32,803 bases of DNA from an uncultured Desulfovibrio sp. (GTDB lineage Bacteria; Desulfobacterota; Desulfovibrionia; Desulfovibrionales; Desulfovibrionaceae), in the NCBI GenBank assembly GCA_905235595.1, contig CAJOMG010000020.1, positions 1 to 32,803 on the forward strand, in the 5' to 3' direction. Position 1 is the stretch's first letter, and each line of letters begins with the position of its first letter. Of this stretch, positions 32,646-32,803 are shown one piece after another. Made by a program: the position numbers and the translations under genes. The notes beneath the pieces were generated by a model. The model ran no database searches. It saw nothing but the letters and a program-made list of their open reading frames with translations, and was not told the origin of the DNA.

Positions 32646-32803
32646 GTGGCGATCCTGTGTTGGCAGTATGTTGATAACAATGCGCGCAAGCCAGCAAAGC
32701 TGTGTGGCGTCACGGCGTGGGTTTTTCTTACCCCTGCGAAGGGCTGGTGTAAAGCTGCCGTGCACATGCCTCTTTTCAGGCGGCTGGAGGGGTGCTATAG
32801 AGC
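32646..32803. other. Upstream region of the epimerase gene, to window end
   Basis: No gene, promoter with good boxes, or repeat could be supported. It must carry the epimerase promoter if that gene is not part of a longer minus-strand operon beyond the window. Confidence 0.4.

Overview
The window comes from a sulfate-reducing bacterium of the Desulfovibrio group (Desulfovibrionaceae). The strongest evidence is a dsrA-dsrB-dsrD dissimilatory sulfite reductase operon whose proteins have the lengths and sequences of Desulfovibrio DsrABD. A cytochrome c maturation cluster whose CcmE carries the CxxxY haem-binding motif, as in Desulfovibrio, agrees with this. Most of the window is chromosomal core sequence. 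Its left end is accessory DNA and is visibly more A+T-rich than the dsr and ccm regions.

Layout. (1) 1-3222: right-hand end of an integrative element. It holds four tightly packed plus-strand genes of unrecognised function (the first is cut by the window edge), a converging P4-type tyrosine integrase, and four copies of an 8-bp repeat between the integrase and tRNA-Asp, the probable attachment site. (2) 3223-7178: tRNA-Val/tRNA-Asp pair, a secreted polysaccharide deacetylase, a Cache-HAMP-HD-GYP cyclic-di-GMP phosphodiesterase and an exported protein of unknown function. (3) 7236-12266: a solitary peptide/nickel-type solute-binding protein divergent from a large SWIM-SNF2 helicase. (4) 12394-17503, minus strand: panC-metK and ilvE-dnaX, i.e. 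pantothenate, S-adenosylmethionine, branched-chain amino acids and the DNA polymerase III clamp loader. (5) 17628-19900: a papain/C39-like cysteine peptidase homologue, a C-terminal remnant of L-serine dehydratase, and a dNTP triphosphohydrolase. (6) 19923-24492, minus strand: ccmE-ccmF-ccmA-ccmB-ccmC, which exports haem and attaches it to periplasmic c-type cytochromes. (7) 24652-26315: a CNNM/CBS membrane protein and an AMMECR1-domain protein. (8) 26518-29524: dsrABD with a recognisable promoter and a perfect 10-bp dyad over the expected transcription start. (9) 29830-32645: two unknown genes translationally coupled to an rlpA lipoprotein gene that is frameshifted near a G7 tract, and a converging WbpP-type UDP-GlcNAc 4-epimerase.

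The dsr and ccm clusters are linked in function: sulfate respiration in these organisms depends on abundant periplasmic multihaem cytochromes c. The least explained parts are the four-gene cassette on the integrative element, the dsr operator-like dyad, the stand-alone cysteine peptidase homologue and the G-tract frameshift in rlpA. I did not recognise any complete known defence system, CRISPR array, insertion sequence or riboswitch.
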